Shown here in pieces: positions 8,201 to 16,849 of a DNA stretch of 64,000 nt. Source of the stretch: Brevibacillus choshinensis (GTDB lineage Bacteria; Bacillota; Bacilli; Brevibacillales; Brevibacillaceae). The DNA is taken from the NCBI RefSeq assembly GCF_016811915.1, contig NZ_CP069127.1, positions 3,385,001 through 3,449,000 on the forward strand, written 5' to 3'. Positions within the stretch are counted from its first letter, which is position 1. Each line of letters begins with the position of its first letter. The notes beneath the pieces were generated by a model. It ran no database searches. It was not told where the DNA came from and saw only the letters and a list, made by a program, of their open reading frames with translations. A program made the translations under genes and the position numbers.

Positions 8201-10428
8201 GTCCGCTCCCTCCCTTCTACCTGATAAAACGGTGTTGGCAGGGTAAGGCGCGGGGTGCCGTCGTGAGAGAACCTAAGCAGCAGCGTGCCTCGAGGGGTCA
8301 GCATCTGTGCCAGTTCCTTGTCCAACATCAACCGTTTTCCACGCTCGAGCGGCAGCCACCTGCCCGTTTTTTGCTCAAAAACCTCGATGCGAAACGGTCG
8401 AAACGAGCTGTGCTCCAAAGGTACAATCACCCTTTCGAGGTCGAGCTTCGCCTCTCCCGCTTCCAATTCAAAGGTGATGCTCCCCTTTCCAAGCTCCCAA
8501 AGATAAGCGGAATTCGAATCGTAATCACCAGAGGTTTCCCGGACCACAACATCCAGGAGTCCATATGGGTACGTAATGATTCCTCGCGAGTCAGGCCCAA
8601 GCGGAATCGTCTGGTGAATGACATTCCAGTACTGGCTTTGATGGGGCTCCTGCATCGTCAGCAAGGGCAATTCCTGCGTGTTGACCCCCAATACCCGCAC
8701 CTCGTGCCCTCGGCTGTAGGTTAGAACGCTTTCCTGCATTTGCTTCCGTCTTTCCTCCGACGTCGTCTCTTTGTTCCCCGCGGCTGATTGACGCGGCATG
8801 AACAACGGGTCAAGCCTAATATCGACTTGCTTTTCCTCCCCAATCGTCATAGCTCCCAGGGGGATTCGCTGTAAACCTACCTCCAGAAAGGACGACTCTA
8901 GTGCAAATCGGGTATTGTTCCTCACCTTCCCTTGAAGATGGTCACCATTTACCGTTAAGGACGCAGTAAATTGCCCTGCATCAGGCAGCATGCCAAATCC
9001 GATCGCTTGCTTCGGCGTCAGATAGGAAACGTTTCGATAGGATATTTTCTTGCCATCCGTAATCCCTTCCGGCTCATAGTCGTTTTTCCCGAGGGCTAGA
9101 GGCAAGGCGACCAATGGTTCCTCCACTTGCACGTCGTATTGATCGCGATCGACTGCCAAAAACGTAGAAGCCGTTTTCACCTGTGCCAGTTGATCATCCA
9201 CGATTCGCACATCAGAAATCGTATAGCTGGCACTGCTTTTGACCACGAGCGGCTTGCCGACAGCAAATGTCCCGAAGGTCAGCAATACCGCGAATCCTGG
9301 AATGATACCCCATGCCCACTGCCTCCGCTCTTTTCGCTTCAGCACGAAATAGGTGAGAGGCGCAACCACCAGAACATAGCCTCCCCACAGGACAACCATC
9401 CAGATTGGGGCAGGCGTCTGTACGCCAGGGATTTGCCTGCTTAGTTCCAGAAAGGGACGAATCATTTGATCCACGTATGTATGCTGCTCCAGTATTTGCA
9501 GCCCGCCATGCCGCTCCAGCACATTTTGCCAAAGCTGAGAATTGTACTGCCAGGATGCCAGCGGCTCTGCGGTTACATCGTAATTCACAAAAAGAATGCG
9601 GCCAGCTCCCACGGCTTTGGAAGTAAACAAAGGCAGATCGCGATTGTAGACGGCAATCTGACCTTCTGGAATGACTTTTTCACCGGTATATGCCTGCAGT
9701 CCCCTGCTCAGGCTCATCTGACCGCTATGGCCTGCTGCGACGGGCAATTCCTTTTGGAAAGGCTTGACGACATCATCCTGGCCAGGACCTGCAGACAAAA
9801 TGAGAAAGCCCCCAGTCTTGACCCATTCCTCGATGGCTAGTACCTGCTCCTTCTGCAGCTGCGAGGCCTGCTTGCCCCCCAAGGCGAGAACATCGAGATT
9901 CTGGTAAATCCATGATTCTGAAGGAAGCGATTCGACATTCAGATTTTGGATCGAATACGGCATCCCCATCGTCATTTGGGATTGCTGGATCGCCAGGAAG
10001 TGAAATGCGCTAGCACCTTCATGAATGATGCCGATCGTTTGGCCATCTTTTGGGTACGGCATGCGCAGCTTTTCTGCCTGGATGACCTGACCGTTTTGCG
10101 ATAACCGTATGTACCATTCATCCAACAGCACTTGCGCCGGCAAATCAAAATTCACCACAGTGTTTTTTCCGGGTTCAAGATCTATTTGCTGCCGGAGAGC
10201 AGATTCATGAGAGCCTTTGGACGATTTCCTTTTGGAGAGCTCCACATACCCATGGAAAGGAATGTCCTGGGCAGTGACGCTCACCTCCAGTCTCGTCCAC
10301 GCATTGTATTTGATTATCCCACCGAGTGGTACATCCACATCTATTTCCATGTTGCTCTCTGCCTGTACAGGTCGTACCCCGAGTGTCAACCAGACCGCAG
10401 CCAGAAGCAACATCCATCTCCATCTCAT
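8194..10428 (-). CDS. Large secreted/membrane protein of an ABC-transporter operon
   Basis: A 744-aa protein with a signal peptide (MRWRWMLLLAAVWLTLGV..QAE) and two adjacent membrane segments near residues 342-397 that split it into two extracytoplasmic halves of about 320 and 345 residues. The first half contains a beta-rich part and a region resembling the glutamine-amidotransferase-like fold of GldG-type proteins (VLALGGKQASQL ... GGFLILSAG); that likeness is tentative. GGAGG lies seven bases before the ATG. Its end overlaps the ATPase gene by 7 nt and its start is 17 bases after the anti-sigma-like gene. It may be an accessory subunit of the transporter; the substrate is unknown. Confidence 0.7.
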   Translation of the reverse strand: MRWRWMLLLAAVWLTLGVRPVQAESNMEIDVDVPLGGIIKYNAWTRLEVSVTAQDIPFHGYVELSKRKSSKGSHESALRQQIDLEPGKNTVVNFDLPAQVLLDEWYIRLSQNGQVIQAEKLRMPYPKDGQTIGIIHEGASAFHFLAIQQSQMTMGMPYSIQNLNVESLPSESWIYQNLDVLALGGKQASQLQKEQVLAIEEWVKTGGFLILSAGPGQDDVVKPFQKELPVAAGHSGQMSLSRGLQAYTGEKVIPEGQIAVYNRDLPLFTSKAVGAGRILFVNYDVTAEPLASWQYNSQLWQNVLERHGGLQILEQHTYVDQMIRPFLELSRQIPGVQTPAPIWMVVLWGGYVLVVAPLTYFVLKRKERRQWAWGIIPGFAVLLTFGTFAVGKPLVVKSSASYTISDVRIVDDQLAQVKTASTFLAVDRDQYDVQVEEPLVALPLALGKNDYEPEGITDGKKISYRNVSYLTPKQAIGFGMLPDAGQFTASLTVNGDHLQGKVRNNTRFALESSFLEVGLQRIPLGAMTIGEEKQVDIRLDPLFMPRQSAAGNKETTSEERRKQMQESVLTYSRGHEVRVLGVNTQELPLLTMQEPHQSQYWNVIHQTIPLGPDSRGIITYPYGLLDVVVRETSGDYDSNSAYLWELGKGSITFELEAGEAKLDLERVIVPLEHSSFRPFRIEVFEQKTGRWLPLERGKRLMLDKELAQMLTPRGTLLLRFSHDGTPRLTLPTPFYQVEGRERTW

Positions 10429-10445
10429 GCTTGTTCCTCCGCTCG

Positions 10446-11519
10446 TTATCGTGACGCCAAAGAAATGACGAGTGATCCCGGTTGCTCGTCATGATGGACG
10501 AGGAGCAATTGCTTGCCTTCCGCTGCCCAGTTGCCTCTCACCACTTGTTCACCTGACAGACTTGGAAGTCCCAGCTCCACTTGGACGACACGCCCCTCGT
10601 CCAGCTGCGCTTCCACCAACGTTCCCTTCGGCGTCGTGTAAGTGAGAGTCAGATCGTCCATCCAGGATGGCCATTTTCCTTCTCCCATCACGGTTACTTT
10701 GCCTGTCCGAATCTCCATGACATGAATGCTTCCCTCTTTGGTAAAAGCCAGGTAGCGACCGTCAGGAGACCACTCGGGCTGGGAGCCCTCTGCCATTTTC
10801 CATTCCTGAAACGAGACCGTACTGCTCATCCAGATTTCTTCCGTCCCATCTTTCACACGGGTGTAAGCGATGGTTTCATCGTTCGGCGACCATGTGGGAG
10901 AGTGATAGGTGACGCGATCCTCTTCCTTCAGCAAGCGACTGCTGCTAACGTTGTTCTGATCCGGTAAATCGACGATCCAGATGCGCGACTGGCCAGAAAG
11001 CTGCTCCACCACGGCCACCTGATTGCTGCGATTGGCCCATGCGATCGCTCGATAACTTCCTTTTGTCGGCGGCAGCGATATGGTCACCGGATGCTTCTTC
11101 TGATCCAGAGAAAGCGTGCGAACCACCGCGTTTGGACCCACGTATGCAACTTGAGTGCCTGCAGGATTGATATCGATTTGTTCTTCCGTCGTCTGTATCG
11201 GCATGGACAGGACATTCCGTTCTTCTACCGCCAGCACGTCTTTATCCCACCAGACATACGTACCTATGAAAACCCCCAGCAGCATCGCTGCCGCTACGAT
11301 ATTGATCCATTTTTTGCGTCTGCCAGATGGCGGAGAAACAGGGCTGTCGTTCTTTTGCATTTCGAGCTCTTTCATCCGTTCGAGCAACTGCTTTTTCAAA
11401 TCGGCTTTGAGCTGGTAATTCACAGGGACTGATCGTCGCATTTGCTGCAAGTGTGTCAGCAGGGACGCTACCGTCTGCTCTTCTTCCCGTTTACGGGGGT
11501 GCTGATCCTGACTTTTCAT
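10446..11519 (-). CDS. Membrane-anchored anti-sigma-like protein with TolB-type beta-propeller
   Basis: A 357-aa protein with a cytoplasmic N-terminal about 75 residues rich in charged helices, one transmembrane segment (WINIVAAAMLLGVFIGTYVWW) and a large extracytoplasmic part with repeated propeller motifs such as SPTWSPNDETIAY and QPEWSPDGRYLAF. The gene overlaps the 3' end of an ECF sigma factor gene by 29 nt, the usual place for a cognate anti-sigma factor, and this topology fits one. No zinc-finger anti-sigma motif (HxxxCxxC) is present. ATG at 11519 follows AGGGGG. An alternative is that it is a sensor without sigma-binding activity. Confidence 0.7.
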   Translation of the reverse strand: MKSQDQHPRKREEEQTVASLLTHLQQMRRSVPVNYQLKADLKKQLLERMKELEMQKNDSPVSPPSGRRKKWINIVAAAMLLGVFIGTYVWWDKDVLAVEERNVLSMPIQTTEEQIDINPAGTQVAYVGPNAVVRTLSLDQKKHPVTISLPPTKGSYRAIAWANRSNQVAVVEQLSGQSRIWIVDLPDQNNVSSSRLLKEEDRVTYHSPTWSPNDETIAYTRVKDGTEEIWMSSTVSFQEWKMAEGSQPEWSPDGRYLAFTKEGSIHVMEIRTGKVTVMGEGKWPSWMDDLTLTYTTPKGTLVEAQLDEGRVVQVELGLPSLSGEQVVRGNWAAEGKQLLLVHHDEQPGSLVISLASR

Positions 11520-12078
11520 TCGGATCCCCCTTTTCGTACATCTTCTGGAGTTTTTGTAGACCACGGTAAGAAATCATTTTTATACTCGACTCCGTTTTGC
11601 CTAAAACTTCGGCCACCTGACTGATTTTGAGATCGGCAAAATAGCGGAGCATCAGAACGTCTTTTTGGTCCTGTGACAACAAATCGAGCCGGTCACGAAG
11701 CAGGCGAATTTCTTCCTTCGTCAACGCCTGCCTCTCCGGCTGCCATGTGTCGTCCTGCTCTGCCCCCAGCAAATCCTCCTGATCTACCGGCAGCTCCCTG
11801 TTCTTTCGCATAAAGTCTACGTATGTATTGTGTGCAATTCGAAAGATCCAGGAAGCGAACGGACTTCTTCTACTGTATTGATCAAATTTTTCCAGCGCTT
11901 TTAAAAATACCACAGTGGTCAAATCGTCTGCGTCCCATGTATTTTGGACACGACATCGCAAGTAACGATTGACGCGATCAAAATACTCGTCATACAGTTC
12001 CGTAAATGGACGAGATTCATAAAAGTCCCCATTCGATTGGGCCGATGGTTGCGCGGAACGCTCGATTGCCATTCCCAT
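11491..12078 (-). CDS. ECF-family RNA polymerase sigma factor
   Basis: A 195-aa sigma-70 family protein of the extracytoplasmic-function type. Region 2 shows FTELYDEYFDRVNRYLRCRV ... DADDLTTVVFLKALEKFDQY ... FASWIFRIAHNTYVDFMRK, and region 4 shows LSQDQKDVLMLRYFADLKISQVAEVLGKTESSIK with the helix-turn-helix. ATG at 12078 has GGAGG eight bases upstream; a GTG at 12111 opens the same frame without a site. It heads an operon with the propeller protein, the 744-aa membrane protein and the ABC transporter, suggesting that it controls that set. A possible autoregulated promoter lies at 12166-12192. Confidence 0.9.
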   Translation of the reverse strand: MGMAIERSAQPSAQSNGDFYESRPFTELYDEYFDRVNRYLRCRVQNTWDADDLTTVVFLKALEKFDQYSRRSPFASWIFRIAHNTYVDFMRKNRELPVDQEDLLGAEQDDTWQPERQALTKEEIRLLRDRLDLLSQDQKDVLMLRYFADLKISQVAEVLGKTESSIKMISYRGLQKLQKMYEKGDPNEKSGSAPP

Positions 12079-12165
12079 TGCGTTTTCCTCCAGCCTGACT
12101 GCAAAGCTCACGATTCACGATCGAACCTGCCGCTCAGACAAACTTGTTCTGCTCTATCTAGTTTC

Positions 12166-12192
12166 TACGTTTTGAACAAGAAGAAAGTAACA
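12166..12192 (-). promoter_or_regulatory. Candidate ECF-type promoter for the sigma/ABC operon
   Basis: On the minus strand TGTTAC (12187-12192) and CGTA (12166-12169) are spaced 17 bp apart, similar to the TGTAAC-N16/17-CGNC promoters of ECF sigma factors. It sits about 90 bp before the sigma gene start. One element is imperfect, so this is tentative. Confidence 0.35.
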
Positions 12193-12215
12193 GATTTCGT
12201 GAACTTTCTTTCCCA

Positions 12216-13364
12216 TTATTTTTCAAGTGCTCGTCCCAATTCATCAATGATATCCGCAGCGGATTCGATGCCGACAGACAGCCGGACGAGGCCCATGGTG
12301 ATTCCTGAGGCTTGTCTCTGTTCTTCTGTAAACGCACGGTGCGACGTCGTGACAGGATGAGATACGCTTGTCTCTACTCCTGCCAGGGACGGGGCGAATT
12401 TGATCCACTGCAAGGCACGGTAAAACTCGTAGATCTTGCTCTCATCCTCAAGCGTAAAGGAGACCATCGCTCCCTGCTTTTGACGTGCGAAGAACCGGGT
12501 TGCCTCAGGAGTCGGATAATGCACCTTTCTGACAGCAGGATGCTGTGCGAGATAGCCAGCCACCTCACTGGCGTTGTCGCATTGACGATCCATCCTCAGC
12601 GCCAACGTTTTCAGGCCTCTCGAGGTCAGCCATGCTTCAAACGGACTAAGAGACGCCCCGTAGCTGACCACGATCTCTCGCGCTCTTGCTATCAGCTCTT
12701 CGGATCCGACGAGTACACCCGACGTCACATCACTGTGTCCGCCGATGTATTTCGTCGCGCTATGGACGACAAGATCGGCCCCAAGTGAAATGGGCTGTAA
12801 CAGATAAGGGGTCGCAAACGTATTGTCTATCATTACGGTGAGCCCATGCTCTTTTGCCTGCTTGATCCAATAAGGCATATCTGCCACGGTCAGCAATGGA
12901 TTCGTGATGGTTTCCATGAAAAAGAGCCGGGTAGTAGGGCGCACATGATCAGCCAGCGTCTGTTTTTCATTCAGATCCATACATTCCAGCTCGATCTGGA
13001 ATCGGGAAAGCTCCTTATGCAAGAGTGCGTATGTTCCACCGTAGATTTCATGGGACGCCAAGACGTGATCACCCGGCTTTAGCACTGCGAGCAGACCAGC
13101 CATAATCGCTCCCATACCGGACGCTGCACTGACTCCTGCACTCGCACCTTCCAGCGCCGCGATGGCATCTGAAAGCTCCGCCTGGTTGGGATTCCCGTTT
13201 CTCGTGTACAAGTACTCCCCTTCGCCAGCATAATATTGCTCAACGTCTTCCAACCCTTCGAATGCGAAAACGGACGTTTGGTAGATCGGGGTTGACTTGC
13301 TCTTCACCTGACGCAGCGGCTGATGCCCGATATGGACGGTCTTGGTTTCAAATCTTTCTCCCAT
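12216..13364 (-). CDS. Cystathionine gamma-synthase/beta-lyase family PLP enzyme
   Basis: A 382-aa member of the Cys/Met-metabolism PLP family. The PLP lysine is in SATKYIGGHSDVTSG, with the ring-stacking segment SGMGAI and YTRNGNPNQ earlier, and the substrate-binding SLAGVETSVSHP motif near the C-terminus. Such enzymes transsulfurate between homoserine derivatives and cysteine; synthase, beta-lyase and gamma-lyase activities cannot be separated by eye. ATG at 13364 has AGGTGA six bases upstream; GTG at 13373 would overlap that site. It stands alone between the sigma operon and the divergent cyclophilin gene. Confidence 0.88.
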   Translation of the reverse strand: MGERFETKTVHIGHQPLRQVKSKSTPIYQTSVFAFEGLEDVEQYYAGEGEYLYTRNGNPNQAELSDAIAALEGASAGVSAASGMGAIMAGLLAVLKPGDHVLASHEIYGGTYALLHKELSRFQIELECMDLNEKQTLADHVRPTTRLFFMETITNPLLTVADMPYWIKQAKEHGLTVMIDNTFATPYLLQPISLGADLVVHSATKYIGGHSDVTSGVLVGSEELIARAREIVVSYGASLSPFEAWLTSRGLKTLALRMDRQCDNASEVAGYLAQHPAVRKVHYPTPEATRFFARQKQGAMVSFTLEDESKIYEFYRALQWIKFAPSLAGVETSVSHPVTTSHRAFTEEQRQASGITMGLVRLSVGIESAADIIDELGRALEK

Positions 13365-13505
13365 GCTGATCACCTAATCCTTTTTCTCCCATCATATCAC
13401 GCACAATGGAAATGCGACTAGTGGATTGGCATTCACCCTATTAGGTATGCTATAATTCGAAACCGAAACTCCCACTCAGGGAAGAAGCAAAGGAAGGTGC
13501 TTGAG

Positions 13506-14201
13506 ATGAAAAGACTACTCCCTACGATTTTCGCTTGTCTGACAGCGATCGCTTTGGTCACTGGATGCTCCAGTGCGGGTAATCAGACGGCTCCGCCAGC
13601 ACAACCGGCTCCTGCTGAAAAACCTGCATCCAACGAACCTGCTCAACCGCCTGGTCCTACTGGCGCCAAAAAGTATGAGAAAGCTCCAGCTATGCAAATT
13701 GACAAAGCGAAATCATACCAAGCAAAAATTTCGACGACGATGGGTGACTTCACGGTGGACTTGTTTGCCAAGGATGCGCCAATTGCCGTAAATAACTTTG
13801 TATTCCTCGCGAAGGACAAGTTTTATGACGGCGTCACTTTCCACCGCATCATCAAAGATTTCATGATCCAAACCGGTGATCCGCTCGGCTCTGGTATCGG
13901 CGGCCCCGGTTACACGTTCCAGGATGAGCTGAACAATGGCCACAACTACGAGGTTGGGGTCGTAGCTATGGCCAATGCGGGTCCGAACACAAACGGCAGC
14001 CAATTCTTCATCGGTACAGGAAAAGATGTCGAGGGTCTGAAAAACTCCCCGAACTACACGATTTTCGGTAAAGTATCTGCCGGAATGGACGTGGTTCAAA
14101 AAATCGCGGGAACAAAAGTGAAAAACAACCCGCAAACCGGAGAGCAAAGCACTCCTGAACAAACCATCAAGATCAATTCTGTAACCATTACTGAAAAATA
14201 A
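13506..14201 (+). CDS. Lipoprotein peptidyl-prolyl cis-trans isomerase (cyclophilin)
   Basis: A 231-aa exported lipoprotein: the signal peptide ends at the lipobox LVTGC, followed by a low-complexity Pro/Ala/Gln linker to about residue 60. The cyclophilin domain follows, with FHRIIKDFMIQTGDP, MANAGPNTNGSQFFI and FGKVSAGMDVV, all core features including the catalytic Arg. It should catalyse proline isomerisation of proteins at the outer face of the membrane. ATG at 13506 follows GGAAGGTG; a GTG three codons earlier overlaps that site. An extended -10 (TATGCTATAAT) lies near 13455. It ends in a strong terminator. Confidence 0.92.
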   Translation: MKRLLPTIFACLTAIALVTGCSSAGNQTAPPAQPAPAEKPASNEPAQPPGPTGAKKYEKAPAMQIDKAKSYQAKISTTMGDFTVDLFAKDAPIAVNNFVFLAKDKFYDGVTFHRIIKDFMIQTGDPLGSGIGGPGYTFQDELNNGHNYEVGVVAMANAGPNTNGSQFFIGTGKDVEGLKNSPNYTIFGKVSAGMDVVQKIAGTKVKNNPQTGEQSTPEQTIKINSVTITEK

Positions 14202-14215
14202 GGTCTCTCATGCCA

Positions 14216-14248
14216 AACACCACTGCCATTCTCAGCAGTGGTGTTTTT
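14216..14248 (+). terminator. Terminator after the cyclophilin gene
   Basis: A perfect 10-bp stem ACACCACTGC/GCAGTGGTGT with an 8-nt loop followed by a run of T begins 15 bases after the stop codon. Confidence 0.9.
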
Positions 14249-14265
14249 ACATCCATCGCTTATTG

Positions 14266-14294
14266 TTGCTATACTCCAAAAATACTGATAAAAT
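14266..14294 (+). promoter_or_regulatory. Promoter of the MFS exporter leader
   Basis: TTGCTA (14266-14271) and TAAAAT (14289-14294) are separated by exactly 17 bp. The predicted start is near 14301, next to the AUG of a short leader ORF at 14302. Confidence 0.65.
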
Positions 14295-14301
14295 ATAGGA
14301 A

Positions 14302-14388
14302 ATGAGAGTGCTCACGGGATACTGGGAGCCTGATCGCAGAAGAGGACTATTTTCCTCTGCGCTCAGGCTCCCTTTATGTTTTTTTTAG
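14302..14388 (+). CDS. 28-codon leader peptide ORF overlapping an attenuator
   Basis: ATG at 14302 opens a 28-codon frame (starting MRVLTGYWEPDRRR) that ends with TAG inside the T-tract of the hairpin at 14324-14386. The promoter would place the transcript start within a base or two of this AUG, making it nearly leaderless; the in-frame GTG at 14308 has AGGA upstream as an alternative. Codons before the hairpin include tandem Arg codons. This is the layout of drug-responsive leader peptides in which a stalled ribosome prevents terminator formation. No homologue could be checked. Confidence 0.5.
   Translation: MRVLTGYWEPDRRRGLFSSALRLPLCFF
14324..14386 (+). terminator. Transcription attenuator upstream of the MFS exporter
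   Basis: A 10-bp perfect outer stem (GGGAGCCTGA with TCAGGCTCCC) encloses a second CGCAGA..AGG/CCTCTGCG stem. It is followed by TTTATGTTTTTTTT. The preceding gene already has its own terminator at 14216, and a promoter lies between the two, so this hairpin acts within the leader of the MFS gene starting at 14454. Confidence 0.8.
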
Positions 14389-14453
14389 GGCTTGTTACCG
14401 GATGGGCCACATGCCATCCACTTCGCCCTGAAAATGCTTGAAGGAGTGAAAAG

Positions 14454-15683
14454 ATGAAAGAGGTTTTCCAAAATCGCAATTTTCGCAACCTGTTCTTCGC
14501 TAACTTGTTTTCCGGATTCGGTCAAGGCATGACAATGATTGGCATTTCCTGGTATCTGGTAGAAACAAGCGGTTCTGCCAGCCTGCTCGGCTCGACGATG
14601 CTGATCTCATCTATCCTGACCCTCCTCGCCGGACCTTATTTAGGCACCTTGGTTGACCGTTTCTCTCGCAAGACGATTTTGCAAGCAGAACATTTGGGGG
14701 GCTTCTTGACGCTGGCCGTTTTGGCAGCCTGGGGGTTCCGGGGTGACTATGAGGAATGGATGCTGGTGCTCATTTTTTTGGCAGCTACCCTTTTGTTTCA
14801 GCTGCATGAGCCGACTCAGGCAGCTTTTATTCAAGAGACGTTTGAACAGAAGGATTTCAGGGTCATCAATTCTCTGTTAGAAATCGAAAACCAGACCGCT
14901 TTGGTGCTGGCCGGAGCATTCGCCGGATTCCTGCTGGCGCCATTCGGTCTTCATATCGTTCTTGTGCTGAATGCTTTGACCTATCTGTGCGCATATTTGC
15001 TGATGTCCCGATTGGACTACGTATTTGCACGGGACCAACAGAACGTGATATCACAGATGGCCCCATGGACGGAGCAGTTTTTGGAAAGCTGGCTCTTTAT
15101 TCGGCAAATGCGCGGTTTCTTGGTTTTTGGAGTGGCTGCTTTGATCCCCTTTATCAGTGTCATGCTGGTAAACCTGTTGAATCCCATCTTTGTCAGTCAA
15201 ACCCTGAGGGAGGATGTCCATATATATTCCCTCGCCGAGGTGACGTATTCGATCGGGGCTGCTGCTGCTGGATTCCTCTTTACGCTGCTCAGCAAAAAGG
15301 TCGGATCTTTTGCATTCATGGTGGGTCATTACTTGTTGATGGCCATCGCTCTCATTCTGACCATTGCTTTTCCAAATGGTATCAGTTTCATCTTGTTGTC
15401 CACCTTTGTGGGCTGGTGCAACGTTTCTACCCGACTTACCCGGCAGACCCTCTACATGGTGCTCCTCCCGAATCATTTCATGGGTAGAGTCATGAGTTTT
15501 TTTCGATCGGTCGGGACGTTGATCAGATTGCTCATGCTCGCTTTGTTCACGATGATGATCGATTCGACTGGAGCCGCAATCGGATACCTGATTGTGGCAA
15601 GCCTTTTGGGCGTTGCAACAATGGGGATCATCATTTCGATGTCAGCACTGTTGCGAAAGGCAGGCAACGTCCACACCCGTTGA
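14454..15683 (+). CDS. MFS exporter, DHA3/MefA-like
   Basis: A 409-aa membrane protein with about 12 hydrophobic segments. The loop between segments 2 and 3 carries GPYLGTLVDRFSRKTI, the standard MFS motif A. Overall sequence and length fit the DHA3 group that includes macrolide exporters (MefA) and enterobactin exporters. GAAGGAG precedes the ATG. The gene is preceded by a promoter, a short ORF and a terminator, an arrangement typical of drug-inducible resistance genes; the drug is unknown. A terminator follows at 15727. Confidence 0.85.
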   Translation: MKEVFQNRNFRNLFFANLFSGFGQGMTMIGISWYLVETSGSASLLGSTMLISSILTLLAGPYLGTLVDRFSRKTILQAEHLGGFLTLAVLAAWGFRGDYEEWMLVLIFLAATLLFQLHEPTQAAFIQETFEQKDFRVINSLLEIENQTALVLAGAFAGFLLAPFGLHIVLVLNALTYLCAYLLMSRLDYVFARDQQNVISQMAPWTEQFLESWLFIRQMRGFLVFGVAALIPFISVMLVNLLNPIFVSQTLREDVHIYSLAEVTYSIGAAAAGFLFTLLSKKVGSFAFMVGHYLLMAIALILTIAFPNGISFILLSTFVGWCNVSTRLTRQTLYMVLLPNHFMGRVMSFFRSVGTLIRLLMLALFTMMIDSTGAAIGYLIVASLLGVATMGIIISMSALLRKAGNVHTR

Positions 15684-15726
15684 AAAGCATGAGATAAGCA
15701 AGGTGTTAACGAGAACAGCAATCAAC

Positions 15727-15777
15727 GGCCAGTCAAACCCTTTTTTGGTTGTGTTGGCTGGCCCACCGTTTTTATTT
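15727..15777 (+). terminator. Probable terminator after the MFS gene
   Basis: GGCCAG pairs with CTGGCC across a loop that contains a weaker inner stem; the hairpin is followed by CACCGTTTTTATTTT. Imperfect but well placed. Confidence 0.5.
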
Positions 15778-15929
15778 TCAGCGCAAAACAGGGCTTGAAA
15801 TTGAACGAAAATAGTTCTATGGAACCATTTCCCTCTTGAACCGTCAGGACAATGTCGATAGACTTGCAAATGACCCGATTCGCTTCCGCAATCAAAAGCA
15901 AAAAGCGAAAAGGAGTGGTTCCCATTTTT

Positions 15930-16559
15930 ATGACACGCGAAGCGCGAACGCGCTTATTTTTCTGGACAAATAGTTTTGGTTTGATGCTTTTATGCCTCTT
16001 CGTCACCCCCACAAACGCTTCAGCACCTCATCCGATTGAAGCAACACCTGCTCTCGTAAAACTACCTGATGCCTCCGCAATACGTGCTGCGAAACAAGAA
16101 CCAAAAGCGAAACCCAAAACTTCCGAAACCACCGCTGTGCGCCAAATGGCTTCGGTAAGCCGAGACCAGCGGCCACGAGTGATACGTAATGGAAAAGTTA
16201 AAGTATCTGAGCGGGATATGGAACTGCTTGCCCGGCTAGTTTACGCGGAAGGCCGTGGCGAACCGTATGAGGGACAAGTGGCAATTGCTGCTGTCGTTTT
16301 GAATCGGGTAGCGTCATCTCAATTTCCCAATTCCGTTCGGGAAGTGATTATTTCACCGAATGCATTTTCTCCGGTACGCAATGGCACTTTGCCACACAAG
16401 TCCAATGATAGTACACGTCGAGCGGTGCAGGATGCTGTAAACGGAAAGGATCCAACGAATGGCTCGCTTTATTTCTTTAATCCACATACAGCGACTTCCG
16501 ATTGGATTTTTTCTCGGCCAAAGACGGTCGTGATCGGCAATCATACTTTTGCCCGATGA
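15930..16559 (+). CDS. SleB-type cell-wall hydrolase (cortex-lytic family)
   Basis: A 209-aa secreted protein: the signal peptide is LFFWTNSFGLMLLCLFVTPTNASA, then a charged linker, then a C-terminal Hydrolase_2 domain from ELLARLVYAEGRGEPYEGQ to the end. The catalytic Glu is that of YAEGRGE. The family includes the spore cortex hydrolases SleB and CwlJ and vegetative homologues. An N-terminal peptidoglycan-binding domain, which SleB has, is absent, so I do not assign sleB. AGGAG lies 14 nt upstream of ATG 15930, slightly far; a GTG at 15916 is an alternative. Confidence 0.85.
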   Translation: MTREARTRLFFWTNSFGLMLLCLFVTPTNASAPHPIEATPALVKLPDASAIRAAKQEPKAKPKTSETTAVRQMASVSRDQRPRVIRNGKVKVSERDMELLARLVYAEGRGEPYEGQVAIAAVVLNRVASSQFPNSVREVIISPNAFSPVRNGTLPHKSNDSTRRAVQDAVNGKDPTNGSLYFFNPHTATSDWIFSRPKTVVIGNHTFAR

Positions 16560-16771
16560 GCGACAGCGATCGAACACATGTTGAAAAAAGAAAGTGCAGT
16601 AAAATTTAATAATACTTTATTTTTATTTTATCTGCATTTTACTTTTGCTTGCTATTTTGTAATCGTAAGCACTTTTTCAACGCATTGAGAAAAAGCCCGA
16701 TATTCTTGTTTGAATGACTTTTCGAGCACTCTTGTGGGTAACGCACCACACAGATTGTCAGAACATAGTTG

Positions 16772-16811
16772 GTTCCCGATATGTTTTGGGTGAGAGCAAA
16801 ACATATTGAAC
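16772..16811 (+). repeat. Inverted repeat / strong hairpin
   Basis: ATATGTTTTG (16779-16788) and CAAAACATAT (16797-16806) form a perfect 10-bp stem with an 8-nt loop, extended by GTTC/GAAC outside. No T-tract follows. Confidence 0.6.
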
Positions 16812-16849
16812 GAACCGATCGGTATTTTTCTCAATCGCCCCCAATACTT

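Noticed and set aside
16567..16610. Sigma-A promoter in the AT-rich stretch
   Set aside because: TTGAAA and TAATAA are present but the spacing is not near 17 bp.
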